Shown here one piece after another: positions 1-7,426 of a stretch of DNA of 32,104 nt (position 1 is the stretch's first letter; every line of letters starts with the position of its first letter). Under the pieces are notes generated by a model. That model saw nothing but the letters and a program-made list of their open reading frames with translations, searched no databases and was not told where the DNA came from. The DNA is from Bacillota bacterium (GTDB taxonomy: Bacteria; Bacillota; Clostridia; Peptostreptococcales; Anaerovoracaceae), in contig JAFPZZ010000055.1 in assembly GCA_017417045.1 (NCBI GenBank), forward strand, positions 1-32,104, written 5' to 3'. Both the position numbers and the translations under genes were made by a program.

Positions 1-585
1 CATGTCGCCGTATTCGATGCCGTTGTGGACCATCTTTACGAAGTGTCCGGCACCGTTCTCGCCTACCCAGTCGCAGCAAGGAGACCCGTCCTCGACCTTG
101 GCGCAGATGGCCTGAAGTATGGGCTTGACCGAAGGCCAGGCCTTGGGGGATCCGCCGGGCATCATGGAAGGCCCGTTGAGTGCTCCTTCCTCGCCGCCGG
201 ATACGCCTGTGCCAATGTAGAGCAGTCCCTTGCTCTCGACGTAGGCCGTTCTCCTGATGGTGTCGGGGAAGTGGCTGTTTCCGCCGTCTATTATGATGTC
301 GCCCTCCTCCATGAGGGGTATGAGCTGCTCTATCATACCGTCGACGGCCTGGCCGGCCTTTATCATCATGAAGACCTTCCTGGGCTTTTCGAGATTCTCT
401 ATGAGCTCCTCAAGGCTGTGGCAGCCTATGATGTTCTTGCCCTTCGCCCTGCCCGAGATGAAATCGTCGACCTTGGAAGTGGTCCTGTTGTATACCGCGA
501 CCGTAAATCCCTTGGATTCCATGTTCATGACCAGGTTCTCGCCCATTACGGCAAGTCCGATCAGACCGATATCTGCTTTTTTCAT
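1..585 (-). CDS. gnd: 6-phosphogluconate dehydrogenase, N-terminal part (cut by window edge)
   Basis: The 195 visible residues are the NAD(P)-binding half of decarboxylating 6-phosphogluconate dehydrogenase, which turns 6-phosphogluconate into ribulose 5-phosphate plus CO2 in the cytosol. Seen: the N-terminal Rossmann motif ADIGLIGLAVMGENLVMNM, the NRTTSK segment that follows the second strand, the substrate-binding signature GTGVSGGEEGALNGPSMMPG, and KMVHNGIEYGDM at the edge. The family is about 470 residues, so the C-terminal helical domain lies outside the window. The start follows an AAAGAGGCG ribosome site. It is the last visible gene of the esterase-Opp operon, about 20 bases after the amidohydrolase stop. 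This suggests that the imported compound delivers a sugar acid. It could also be the cell's housekeeping gnd. The family call is very secure. Confidence 0.95.
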   Translation of the reverse strand, partial: MKKADIGLIGLAVMGENLVMNMESKGFTVAVYNRTTSKVDDFISGRAKGKNIIGCHSLEELIENLEKPRKVFMMIKAGQAVDGMIEQLIPLMEEGDIIIDGGNSHFPDTIRRTAYVESKGLLYIGTGVSGGEEGALNGPSMMPGGSPKAWPSVKPILQAICAKVEDGSPCCDWVGENGAGHFVKMVHNGIEYGDM

Positions 586-607
586 TGATACGCCTCTTTT
601 TTGATCC

Positions 608-2233
608 TTATTCACACTTGTACACGGTCTCTCCACCCATTACGGTCTCGAGTACCTTTATGTTCAGTATATCATCGGCCGGGGCCGTGAGCAAATCTCT
701 GTCCATGACCACGTAGTCGGCCTGCTTGCCCGGCTCGAGCGAGCCGTAGCTTTCCTCGGCGAACTGCGCGTAGGCGCCCCAGATCGTAAACGCCTTGAGC
801 GCGGAGGCCCTGTCTATGGCTCCGAGCTCGGGATAGAAACCATTCTCGGGCTGAAGATTGTCGTTCTTCCTTGTGACCGCTGCGTGTATCTCGGCGAGCG
901 GGCTGGCGTTCGCCACCGGGGTATCGGAGCCGCCGGCTATCATGCCCACCCTCTTCGCGAGCTGCCCTATGGGATAGGAGTACGGCGCGCGGAAAGGTCC
1001 GAGGCACTTTTCGGCCATGTTGGAGCTGTTGGGCCCGTGGAGAGGCTGAACGCTCGGGATTATCCCGAGGGCCTTGGCCCTCTCCGGGGTGTTGCCCCTG
1101 ATGATCTGGAAGTGCTCTATACGGTGCCTGAGCTCTCCTATAGGATGCTCGGCATTCTCCTTCTCATAGGCTTCGAGCACTCTGTCGAGGTCCTTGTCTC
1201 CTATGGTGTGGATCATGACCTGCATGCCGTGCTCCGTGCCGTACTTGATGCCCTCGAAGAGCTCCTCATCGGTCAGGGTCGGAAAACCGCAGTTCCCAGG
1301 ATTGTCCGTGAAGGACTCGAACATGCACGAGCTCCTGGATCCGAAGGTGCCAGCCGCCATCAACTTAATAGTTTTTACGGTAAACTTATCGTTGTATTTG
1401 CCGATGATAGGACATTTTTTGAGATATTCCACGGAGGAGGCGTTCTTGACCTTCTCCCCTCCGAAGGCGTTGCCCACGGCGGCGTTCATCCTGATCTTCA
1501 GGGTGCCGTCAGCATAGAGCTTTTCGAAGAAGTCCAGATCGTCTCCGGTAAGGCTGGCTTCGGTGAAGCCGGTGATGCCCATGGAAAAGAAACCGTCCTG
1601 GAAGGCCTTCATCGCCTTGATATCGCCCTTCTCTGAATTACCGACCTCGCCCATGAAGAGCTTCCTTACGGTGCCGATGAGGCAGCCGGTGGAGAGCCTT
1701 CCGTCCGGATTCTCTATCCTGTAATCGGCGAGAGCGGGATCGTCTATGCTTGAGAAGCCTATGGCCTCGAGGGTCTTGCTGTTGATCCAGGTGACCCCGC
1801 CCGCAGCTCTGCTGCAGATGACGGGGTTGTTCGGGGATACCGCGTCGAGCTCCTCTATCGAGGGATAGCTGGTATCCTCCCACCAGTCGTTGTCCCAGCC
1901 GCTTCCGGTGATGATCCACTCTCCGGGCTCGGCCTCTTCGGCTAGCTTTGCTATACCCTCCAGGATCTGCTCCTTGCTCAGGTCCTTGCAGGACATGCGG
2001 CTGTAGTTGTAGCCGGTCATCTTGGCGTGCACGTGGTTGTCGATAAAGCCCGGCGTTACGGTCTTGCCCTGAAGGTCCTCGATGACGGTGCCTTCTCCGG
2101 CAAAACTCATGGCCCTTTCGTTATCTCCGGCGTAGAGTATCTTATCGCCCTCTATCGCCAGTGCGTGGACCGTCCTGAAGCAGGCGTCCACAGTGTGTAT
2201 GTTTCCATTTATGAGTATCTTAGTCGCAGACAT
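608..2233 (-). CDS. YtcJ-like metal-dependent amidohydrolase (family 3)
   Basis: This 541-residue protein is a YtcJ/Amidohydro_3-type hydrolase, a cytosolic zinc-dependent family that cleaves C-N bonds of amides or N-acyl compounds. Seen: a small N-terminal beta domain (KILINGNIHTVD), the first metal-binding pair in TPGFIDNHVHA (His67, His69), later metal histidines in MIHTIGD and RHRIEHFQ, and the metal or catalytic Asp in GGSDTPVANASP. The start at 2233 follows GGAGGGATCTCAG. The frame stays open upstream, but that part overlaps the kinase gene and looks non-coding. Its closest relative here is the 543-residue protein at 11126-12757, which shares the same motifs and the ending LKVLETVMGG/LKTVIGG. 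The substrate is not known; the operon context suggests a transported conjugate. Confidence 0.9.
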   Translation of the reverse strand: MSATKILINGNIHTVDACFRTVHALAIEGDKILYAGDNERAMSFAGEGTVIEDLQGKTVTPGFIDNHVHAKMTGYNYSRMSCKDLSKEQILEGIAKLAEEAEPGEWIITGSGWDNDWWEDTSYPSIEELDAVSPNNPVICSRAAGGVTWINSKTLEAIGFSSIDDPALADYRIENPDGRLSTGCLIGTVRKLFMGEVGNSEKGDIKAMKAFQDGFFSMGITGFTEASLTGDDLDFFEKLYADGTLKIRMNAAVGNAFGGEKVKNASSVEYLKKCPIIGKYNDKFTVKTIKLMAAGTFGSRSSCMFESFTDNPGNCGFPTLTDEELFEGIKYGTEHGMQVMIHTIGDKDLDRVLEAYEKENAEHPIGELRHRIEHFQIIRGNTPERAKALGIIPSVQPLHGPNSSNMAEKCLGPFRAPYSYPIGQLAKRVGMIAGGSDTPVANASPLAEIHAAVTRKNDNLQPENGFYPELGAIDRASALKAFTIWGAYAQFAEESYGSLEPGKQADYVVMDRDLLTAPADDILNIKVLETVMGGETVYKCE

Positions 2234-2254
2234 CTGAGATCCCTCCGATCTTTC

Positions 2255-2269
2255 GGCTGCGGCGCAGCC
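2255..2269 (-). repeat. Intercistronic hairpin between kinase and amidohydrolase
   Basis: GGCTGC and GCAGCC arms are separated by three bases in the 35-base gap, and the hairpin overlaps the last base of the kinase stop codon. No T-run follows on the minus strand, so it is not a typical terminator. It could be an mRNA stability or processing structure. Short, low confidence. Confidence 0.35.
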
Positions 2270-3342
2270 TATCTGACTACTCTCGCGTTTCCCGCGTATA
2301 CGTTCCATACCTGTTTTTCGCTGACGGGGTAAGCGTAGTCCTCGAGCATGGTGGCTACGAGGGCGCCGCAGGCCCAGCCGAACTTGACCCACTTATCGGG
2401 CTCCATGCCCTTCAGTATCGCGTAGAGGGCGCCGCCCGCGAAGCCGTCTCCTCCGCCAATGCGGTCGAGCACGTCTATCTCCCTCTGAGGCTCGTAGAAC
2501 CACTCGTCGCCCACGAGCATCAGGGCGCCCCAGAGGTTCCTGCTGGCGCTTATGGCCTCCCTGAGGGTGGTCGCGAAGACCGTGGCGTTGGGATAGGCAG
2601 CCTTGACGTTCATGATCATGCCCTTGAAGCCTTCGATCTTGGCGTCGATGTCCTTGCCGCCGGCTTCGGGGCCCTTGATTCCAAGCGCGAGCTGGAAGTC
2701 TTCCTCGTTTCCGAGCATGATGTCGGCGAGGCTGGCTATCTCGGAGAAGCTCTCGCGGAGCTCCTTCTCCCTGCCCTCCCAAAAACTGGCTCTGTAGTTC
2801 ATGTCGAAGCTGATGACCGTTCCGTACTGCTTCGCCTTCCTGACGACCTCAAGGCAGCATTTCGTGGCGTCCTCGCTGAGCGCGGCCACGAGCCCGGAGA
2901 GATGCAGTATCCTGCAGCCTTCCTCCCCGAAGAGCCTGTCGAGATCGAAATCGGCGGCGTTCAAGGTGCGGCCGACCTCGCCTGCGCGGTCGTTGGTCAC
3001 GACCGCGGCGCGCACGCCGTAGCCGCTGTCGGCTATGTTGAACTGATGACGATATCCCCAGGGATTTCCGGAGTGGATATCCTTTCCTTCGAATTCGATA
3101 TTGCGGCGGCGCAGCTCGGCCTTGATGAACTCCGCTATGGGGTTGTCGGCGACGAATCTGGTGAGCACCTTTGTGCGCAGCCCAAGAGAGGCGGAGATGT
3201 TGAGCACGTTGCTCTCCGCGCTGGTCGCGAACATATTATAGGTATTGCTGATCTGGACCGGCTGCCTGTTCACGGGAGTGATCCTCACGCCCATGCTGGT
3301 GACGGTCATAAGATCGTATTTGCAGTTTTCTCTGAGCTTCAT
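2269..3342 (-). CDS. PfkB-family carbohydrate kinase, 2-keto-3-deoxygluconate kinase-like
   Basis: This 357-residue cytosolic kinase belongs to the PfkB/ribokinase family. Seen: the N-terminal substrate region with SAESNVLNISASLG (residues 41-54), FDMNYRASFW near residues 179-188 (the DxNxR segment typical of the KDG kinase branch), GNEEDF at 211-216, and the anion-hole and catalytic motif GGGDGFAGG at 296-304, with Asp299 the likely base. The usual motif is GAGDxFxxG, so the first Ala is Gly here. The start follows CAGGGGGAATATAAG. It lies 34 bases after oppF and 35 before the amidohydrolase. KDG kinases feed 2-keto-3-deoxygluconate to the KDPG aldolase route, which fits a neighbouring 6-phosphogluconate dehydrogenase. 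The exact sugar is an inference; other PfkB substrates are possible. Confidence 0.85.
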   Translation of the reverse strand: MKLRENCKYDLMTVTSMGVRITPVNRQPVQISNTYNMFATSAESNVLNISASLGLRTKVLTRFVADNPIAEFIKAELRRRNIEFEGKDIHSGNPWGYRHQFNIADSGYGVRAAVVTNDRAGEVGRTLNAADFDLDRLFGEEGCRILHLSGLVAALSEDATKCCLEVVRKAKQYGTVISFDMNYRASFWEGREKELRESFSEIASLADIMLGNEEDFQLALGIKGPEAGGKDIDAKIEGFKGMIMNVKAAYPNATVFATTLREAISASRNLWGALMLVGDEWFYEPQREIDVLDRIGGGDGFAGGALYAILKGMEPDKWVKFGWACGALVATMLEDYAYPVSEKQVWNVYAGNARVVR

Positions 3343-3376
3343 TCTTATATTCCCCCTGTAACTGTGATCGTTTTGG

Positions 3377-4339
3377 CTAGTTGAGTCCGTTGATCTCCTC
3401 GCAGCGGTCGCAGGCTACAAAATGGCCCGGCTTGATCTCCCTGAGCGGGATCTCGTGCAGGCACGCCTCGCAGGCGTACGGGCAGCGCTGCGCGAAGCGG
3501 CACTCCGGCTTGGGATCTATAGGAGAAGTGATCTCGCCCTTCATGATTATCCTCTCCTTCTGGTTGTGGATATCCACGGTCGGCACCGCGGAGAGCAGAG
3601 CCTTGGAGTAAGGATGGTACTGATGCTCGAAGAGCTCGTCGGTCGGGCACATCTCGACTATCTGTCCGAGGTACATTACCACTATGTTGTGGGAGATATG
3701 CCTCACGACGGAGAGGTTGTGCGTTACGAAGAGATAGGTGAGCTTGTACTCGTCCTGAAGATCCATGAGCAGGTTCAGTATCTGGGCCTGTATGGACACG
3801 TCGAGGGCGGATACCGGCTCGTCGCAGACGACGAGTTTGGGGTTGAGGGCGAGCGCTCTGGCTATGCCTACGCGCTGGCGTCTTCCGCCGTCGAGCTCGT
3901 GAGGATAGGACATCCTGAGGCGCTTCTCAATGCCCACGAGGTCCATGATCCTGGTGGATTCAGCTTCGAGAGCTCCCGGAGCGGTGAACTTGCGGGAAAG
4001 GATGAGGGGCTCCTCTATGGTCTCCTTCAGGGTCTTCCTGGGGTTCAGCGAGGAATACGGATCCTGGAATATGATCTGCATCTCGTGCCTGAGCTCGCTG
4101 AGCTTGGCCTTGTCCGGATGGGTGACGTCCTCACCCTTGTAGAAGATCTGCCCGTCGGTGGAGTCGAGAAGGTGGATTATGGTCCTTCCGAGGGTGGACT
4201 TTCCGCAGCCGGACTCGCCTACGAGTCCGAGGGTCTTTCCTTCCTCGATGTTAAAGCTGACGTTATCTACCGCGTGTACGGTCCCTCTGGGAGACTTGAA
4301 ATACTTCTTCAGATTTTTGACTTCTATCAGTGTACCCAT
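3377..4339 (-). CDS. oppF: Oligopeptide/dipeptide ABC transporter ATPase, OppF/DppF type
   Basis: This 320-residue ATPase is one half of the nucleotide-binding pair that powers an Opp/Dpp-type importer at the inner face of the membrane. Seen: Walker A GESGCGKST (about residues 40-48), Q-loop IIFQDPYSSLNPR, signature ELDGGRRQRVGIARAL, Walker B LVVCDEP, D-loop SALD, and switch His in FVTHNL. The oligopeptide-type C-terminal extension has CRFAQRCPYACEAC, a four-cysteine cluster typical of this subfamily, where it may bind an Fe-S cluster. The ABC signature reads LDGGR rather than LSGGQ, a variant I recall from other Firmicute OppF proteins. It begins 10 bases after oppD. The substrate cannot be read from the ATPase. 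Confidence 0.95.
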   Translation of the reverse strand: MGTLIEVKNLKKYFKSPRGTVHAVDNVSFNIEEGKTLGLVGESGCGKSTLGRTIIHLLDSTDGQIFYKGEDVTHPDKAKLSELRHEMQIIFQDPYSSLNPRKTLKETIEEPLILSRKFTAPGALEAESTRIMDLVGIEKRLRMSYPHELDGGRRQRVGIARALALNPKLVVCDEPVSALDVSIQAQILNLLMDLQDEYKLTYLFVTHNLSVVRHISHNIVVMYLGQIVEMCPTDELFEHQYHPYSKALLSAVPTVDIHNQKERIIMKGEITSPIDPKPECRFAQRCPYACEACLHEIPLREIKPGHFVACDRCEEINGLN

Positions 4340-4349
4340 GGCAGCCTCC

Positions 4350-5351
4350 TTAATCTATGTGGATGCAGCGGATCAGGTGATCGGGGTTGATCTCGCGCAG
4401 TTCGATCGGCGCGGGCTCCTCTCCGTCTATCGCCTCGCCCCTGCACTCTGCGGTGGCCTTCGGGCAGCGCGGCGCGAAGGGGCATCCGGGAGGAAGGTTC
4501 GTCGGATCCGGGGGAAGGCCGTCGATCGGGGAGAGCCTGTTGACCTTTTTGCTGAGGTCGGGAAGCGCTCCGAAGAGGCCCTTGGTGTAGGGATGCAGGG
4601 GATGATCGAAGATCTCTTCCTTGGTGCCGGACTCGAGTATCTCTCCCGCGTAGACTACGGCCACTTTGTCGCAGACGCCGGCCACTACGCCGAGGTCGTG
4701 CGTGATCAGGATCATCGCCGTGTGCAGCTCCTTCTGGAGGTTTGCGATGAGCTCGAGCACCTGCGCCTGGATAGTAACGTCCAGAGCGGTGGTGGGCTCG
4801 TCGGCCAGCAGCAGGTCGGGACGGCAGGCAAGGGCCATCGCTATGACTACCCTCTGCTTCATTCCGCCGGAAAACTGGTGGGGATACTCGCCGCCTCTGT
4901 CGGCGCTGATGCCTACGGTCTCGAGCATCTTGTTTGCCCTGTCTATAGCCTCTCTCGGGGAGACTCCCATGTGGAGGGCTATGCCTTCGGCTATCTGCTT
5001 GTTTACCGGCATTATGGGGTTGAGCGCGGTCATAGGATCCTGGAAGATCATGGAGATCTTGTAGCCTCTGATCGCCGTCATCCTGTTGGGCTTGGCCTTG
5101 AGCAGGTCTTCCCCATCGAAGAGTATCTCTCCGGAAACGCTCTGAGTAGCATGGTCCGGGAGTATGCGCAGTATGGATTTCGCTATGGTGGTCTTTCCGG
5201 CTCCGGTCTCGCCTACGAGTCCGAGTATCTCTCCCCTGTCTACGGAAAGGGATACCCCGTTGACCGCGTGGACGCTTCTGCCGCCGGACCTGTATCTTAC
5301 CTCAAGATCTTTTATCTCAAGAAGCTTAGCATCTTTCTTTTCGTTTTCCAT
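4350..5351 (-). CDS. oppD: Oligopeptide/dipeptide ABC transporter ATPase, OppD/DppD type
   Basis: This 333-residue partner ATPase of OppF carries a canonical signature motif. Seen: Walker A GETGAGKTT (about 42-50), Q-loop IFQDPMTALNP, signature QFSGGMKQRVVIAMAL, Walker B LLLADEP, D-loop TALD, His-loop LITHDLG, and the C-terminal cysteine pair PPGCPFAPRCPKATAEC found in OppD and DppD proteins. It lies 14 bases after the permease gene and 10 bases before oppF. The order B-C-D-F is standard for peptide importers of this class. Members of this class also carry nickel, sugars, opines and modified oligosaccharides, so peptide transport is not assured. Confidence 0.95.
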   Translation of the reverse strand: MENEKKDAKLLEIKDLEVRYRSGGRSVHAVNGVSLSVDRGEILGLVGETGAGKTTIAKSILRILPDHATQSVSGEILFDGEDLLKAKPNRMTAIRGYKISMIFQDPMTALNPIMPVNKQIAEGIALHMGVSPREAIDRANKMLETVGISADRGGEYPHQFSGGMKQRVVIAMALACRPDLLLADEPTTALDVTIQAQVLELIANLQKELHTAMILITHDLGVVAGVCDKVAVVYAGEILESGTKEEIFDHPLHPYTKGLFGALPDLSKKVNRLSPIDGLPPDPTNLPPGCPFAPRCPKATAECRGEAIDGEEPAPIELREINPDHLIRCIHID

Positions 5352-5365
5352 GTTCCGCTCCTTCG

Positions 5366-6262
5366 TTAATCCTTAAGCTTGGGATCCAGCGCGTCGCGCA
5401 GGGAGTCGCCTATAAGGTTGAGGCTGATAACGGTGATCATGATGAAGAGTCCCGGGAATATCGCCATGTGGGGATACTGTCTGATCAGGTTCCTCGCGGA
5501 GGAGAGCATCGCGCCCCATTCCGGTTCGGGGGGCTGTACGCCGAGCCCGAGGAAGCTGAGCGCGGAAGCGTTCAGTCCGGAGGAGGCTATGCCCATGCAG
5601 ACGGAGACTATGATGGGCGATATCGCGTTGGGGATGACGTGCTTGGTGATTATCCTCGCGGTGGAGCAGTCTATGGACTTGGCCGCCTCGATGTACTCCT
5701 GGCCTCTTACGTTGAGGATGTTGGCGCGCATCATCCTCGCGAAGCCCGGTATTCCCGATATCGCCAGCGCTATGATGCACTTGTCGAGTCCGGGGCCGAG
5801 CACCGCGGATACGAGGGTGGCGAGCACCAGCTGGGGGAAGGCCTGGAGTATGTCCAAAGCCCTCATGAGTATGCTGTCGAAGCGCCCGCCGAAGTATCCG
5901 GCGACCGATCCTAAGGCTACGCCCACAGACGCTGAGATCGCCGTAGAGAGCACGCCTATGCTGAGCGTGTATCTGGCTCCGTAGAATACCCTGACCATGA
6001 TGTCTCTTCCGAGCTCGTCGCAGCCGAACCAGTGCTCGGCGGACGGCAGGGCGTTCTTGTCAGCCATGCTGATCTTGGAATAGTCGTATTTGAAGATGTA
6101 GGGAGAGAGCACGCATATGATGAGTATGGCCGCTATGCAGATCATACCCACTATAGCCCCGCTGTCGTGGGACAGGTGCCTCCAGATGTATTTAAAGGAG
6201 CCCGGCTGAAGACTTTCCTGGTAATCAGCGCCTGCAGACATTTTCTTATCCTTGGACATCAT
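5366..6262 (-). CDS. oppC: ABC transporter permease, OppC/DppC type
   Basis: This 298-residue membrane protein is the second permease of the importer. Seen: a cytoplasmic N-terminal tail, a first membrane segment at GMICIAAILIICVLSPYIF, the OppC_N-like stretch ALPSAEHWFGCDELGRDIMVRVFYGAR (roughly residues 72-98), which is characteristic of OppC/DppC, then about five further membrane segments. An EAA-type coupling loop reads EAAKSIDCSTARIITKHVIPNAISPI. The start codon overlaps the oppB stop by four bases (ATGA), which indicates translational coupling. A second ATG follows directly (Met-Met), so the start may be one codon later. Confidence 0.93.
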   Translation of the reverse strand: MMSKDKKMSAGADYQESLQPGSFKYIWRHLSHDSGAIVGMICIAAILIICVLSPYIFKYDYSKISMADKNALPSAEHWFGCDELGRDIMVRVFYGARYTLSIGVLSTAISASVGVALGSVAGYFGGRFDSILMRALDILQAFPQLVLATLVSAVLGPGLDKCIIALAISGIPGFARMMRANILNVRGQEYIEAAKSIDCSTARIITKHVIPNAISPIIVSVCMGIASSGLNASALSFLGLGVQPPEPEWGAMLSSARNLIRQYPHMAIFPGLFIMITVISLNLIGDSLRDALDPKLKD

Positions 6263-7230
6263 GCAGCCTCCTTCTTAGTCTTTTTCTTTGCGCTGGACGC
6301 CGCGTACTGCGCCTTGATCCTGGGATCGATGAAGGCGTATAGCAGGTCGACTACCAGCATGGTTACGGCGAATATGAAGGCTATCCAGAGCATGGCGCCC
6401 TGCACGCAGTCATAGTCCCTGTTGTTGATGCCGTTGATCATATACGATCCGACGCCCGGCAGCGAGAAGGTCATCTCGATGACCATGGAGCCTCCGAGCA
6501 GCCTTCCGAAGAAGCCGCCGATGGAGGTTATGACGGGGATGAGTCCGTTGGGAAGCGCGTGCTTCCAGATGACTACTCTCTCCTTGAGGCCCTTGGACCT
6601 CGCGGTGGAGACGAAGTCGGATCTGATGACCTCGAGCACGCTGGCCCTCGTCTGCCTCGCTATGCCCGCGACCGCGCCGACGGAGTTCGCTATTACGGGG
6701 AGGATGTAATACTCTATCCCCCCTATTCCGTTAGACGGAAGCAGTTTCAGCTTGAGTGAGAATAGTATTACGAGCATCAGCGCGAGCCAGAAATTCGGCA
6801 TCGAGTTGAGCATGAGGGTAAAGAACATCGTAGTCCTGTCCGTGAGCGTCCCCGCCCTGACAGCGGAGAGCACTCCGAGCGGTATGCCAAGCAGGACCGA
6901 TACCAGGATGCTGCCGAACGCCAGCCTGAAGGTGACGGGAAGCCTGGTCAGGAGGTCCTTGAATACCGGCGAACCCGTTTTGAAAGATTTGCCCATATCT
7001 CCGTGGAGATAGAGGTTTTTAAGATAATTCCCGAGCCTTACAAGGAAGGGATCGTTGTAGCCCGCGGCGTCTCTGGCCGCTTCGATCTCCTCGGCGGTGG
7101 CGCTGGTCTGCGACATGATGATGGTGATCGGGTCGCTGGGCACGAGGCTCATGATAGCGAAGATGAGCACCGATACCACCAGGATTATGGGAATTATCTG
7201 CAGGATTCGTTTTGCTACGTATCTGCCCAT
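6259..7230 (-). CDS. oppB: ABC transporter permease, OppB/DppB type
   Basis: This 323-residue membrane protein is the first permease of the importer. Seen: the typical N-terminus GRYVAKRILQIIPIILVVSVLIFAIMSLVPSDP with a first membrane helix, a periplasm-side loop, about five more helices, and the EAA coupling loop STARSKGLKERVVIWKHALPNGLIPV, whose A-R-x-K-G-L is diagnostic for OppB/DppB. Its 3' end overlaps oppC. Almost 200 bases separate it from the lipoprotein gene upstream, and that gap holds a strong hairpin. Like many such operons, it may be transcribed at a lower level than the binding protein. Confidence 0.94.
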   Translation of the reverse strand: MGRYVAKRILQIIPIILVVSVLIFAIMSLVPSDPITIIMSQTSATAEEIEAARDAAGYNDPFLVRLGNYLKNLYLHGDMGKSFKTGSPVFKDLLTRLPVTFRLAFGSILVSVLLGIPLGVLSAVRAGTLTDRTTMFFTLMLNSMPNFWLALMLVILFSLKLKLLPSNGIGGIEYYILPVIANSVGAVAGIARQTRASVLEVIRSDFVSTARSKGLKERVVIWKHALPNGLIPVITSIGGFFGRLLGGSMVIEMTFSLPGVGSYMINGINNRDYDCVQGAMLWIAFIFAVTMLVVDLLYAFIDPRIKAQYAASSAKKKTKKEAA

Positions 7231-7314
7231 TAATGATTCCTCTCAATGTTTACGATAACTGTTTCGTTTGCTGTTTTGACCCTTCCGCAAAGGCGCATGG
7301 CCTCTTTAGCGCAA

Positions 7315-7360
7315 TACCCGGCAAGACCCTTCTCCTTTTGGGATCGGACCTTGCCGGGTA
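7315..7360 (-). repeat. Intercistronic stem-loop between binding protein and permease genes
   Basis: The 196-base gap between the lipoprotein gene and oppB contains a perfect 11-bp inverted repeat: TACCCGGCAAG at 7315-7325 and CTTGCCGGGTA at 7350-7360, with a 24-base loop that can pair further. No T-run follows on the minus strand, so full termination is unlikely. Such stem-loops after binding-protein genes commonly protect the upstream message or reduce downstream expression. That role is inferred here. Confidence 0.6.
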
Positions 7361-7426
7361 CCGGGTCAAAAATCAAATAGCTTCTGTTCTAATGCCATAA
7401 GAAATCTTAGCTATGATTTTTTGTAA

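Noticed and set aside
2234..2392. N-terminal extension of the amidohydrolase (53 extra residues)
   Set aside because: It overlaps the kinase gene in another frame, is basic and low-complexity, and a strong ribosome site lies right before Met at 2233.
3377..4339. LDGGR in place of LSGGQ as a sign of a broken ATPase
   Set aside because: All other ATPase motifs are intact and, as I recall, this variant is normal in many Firmicute OppF proteins.
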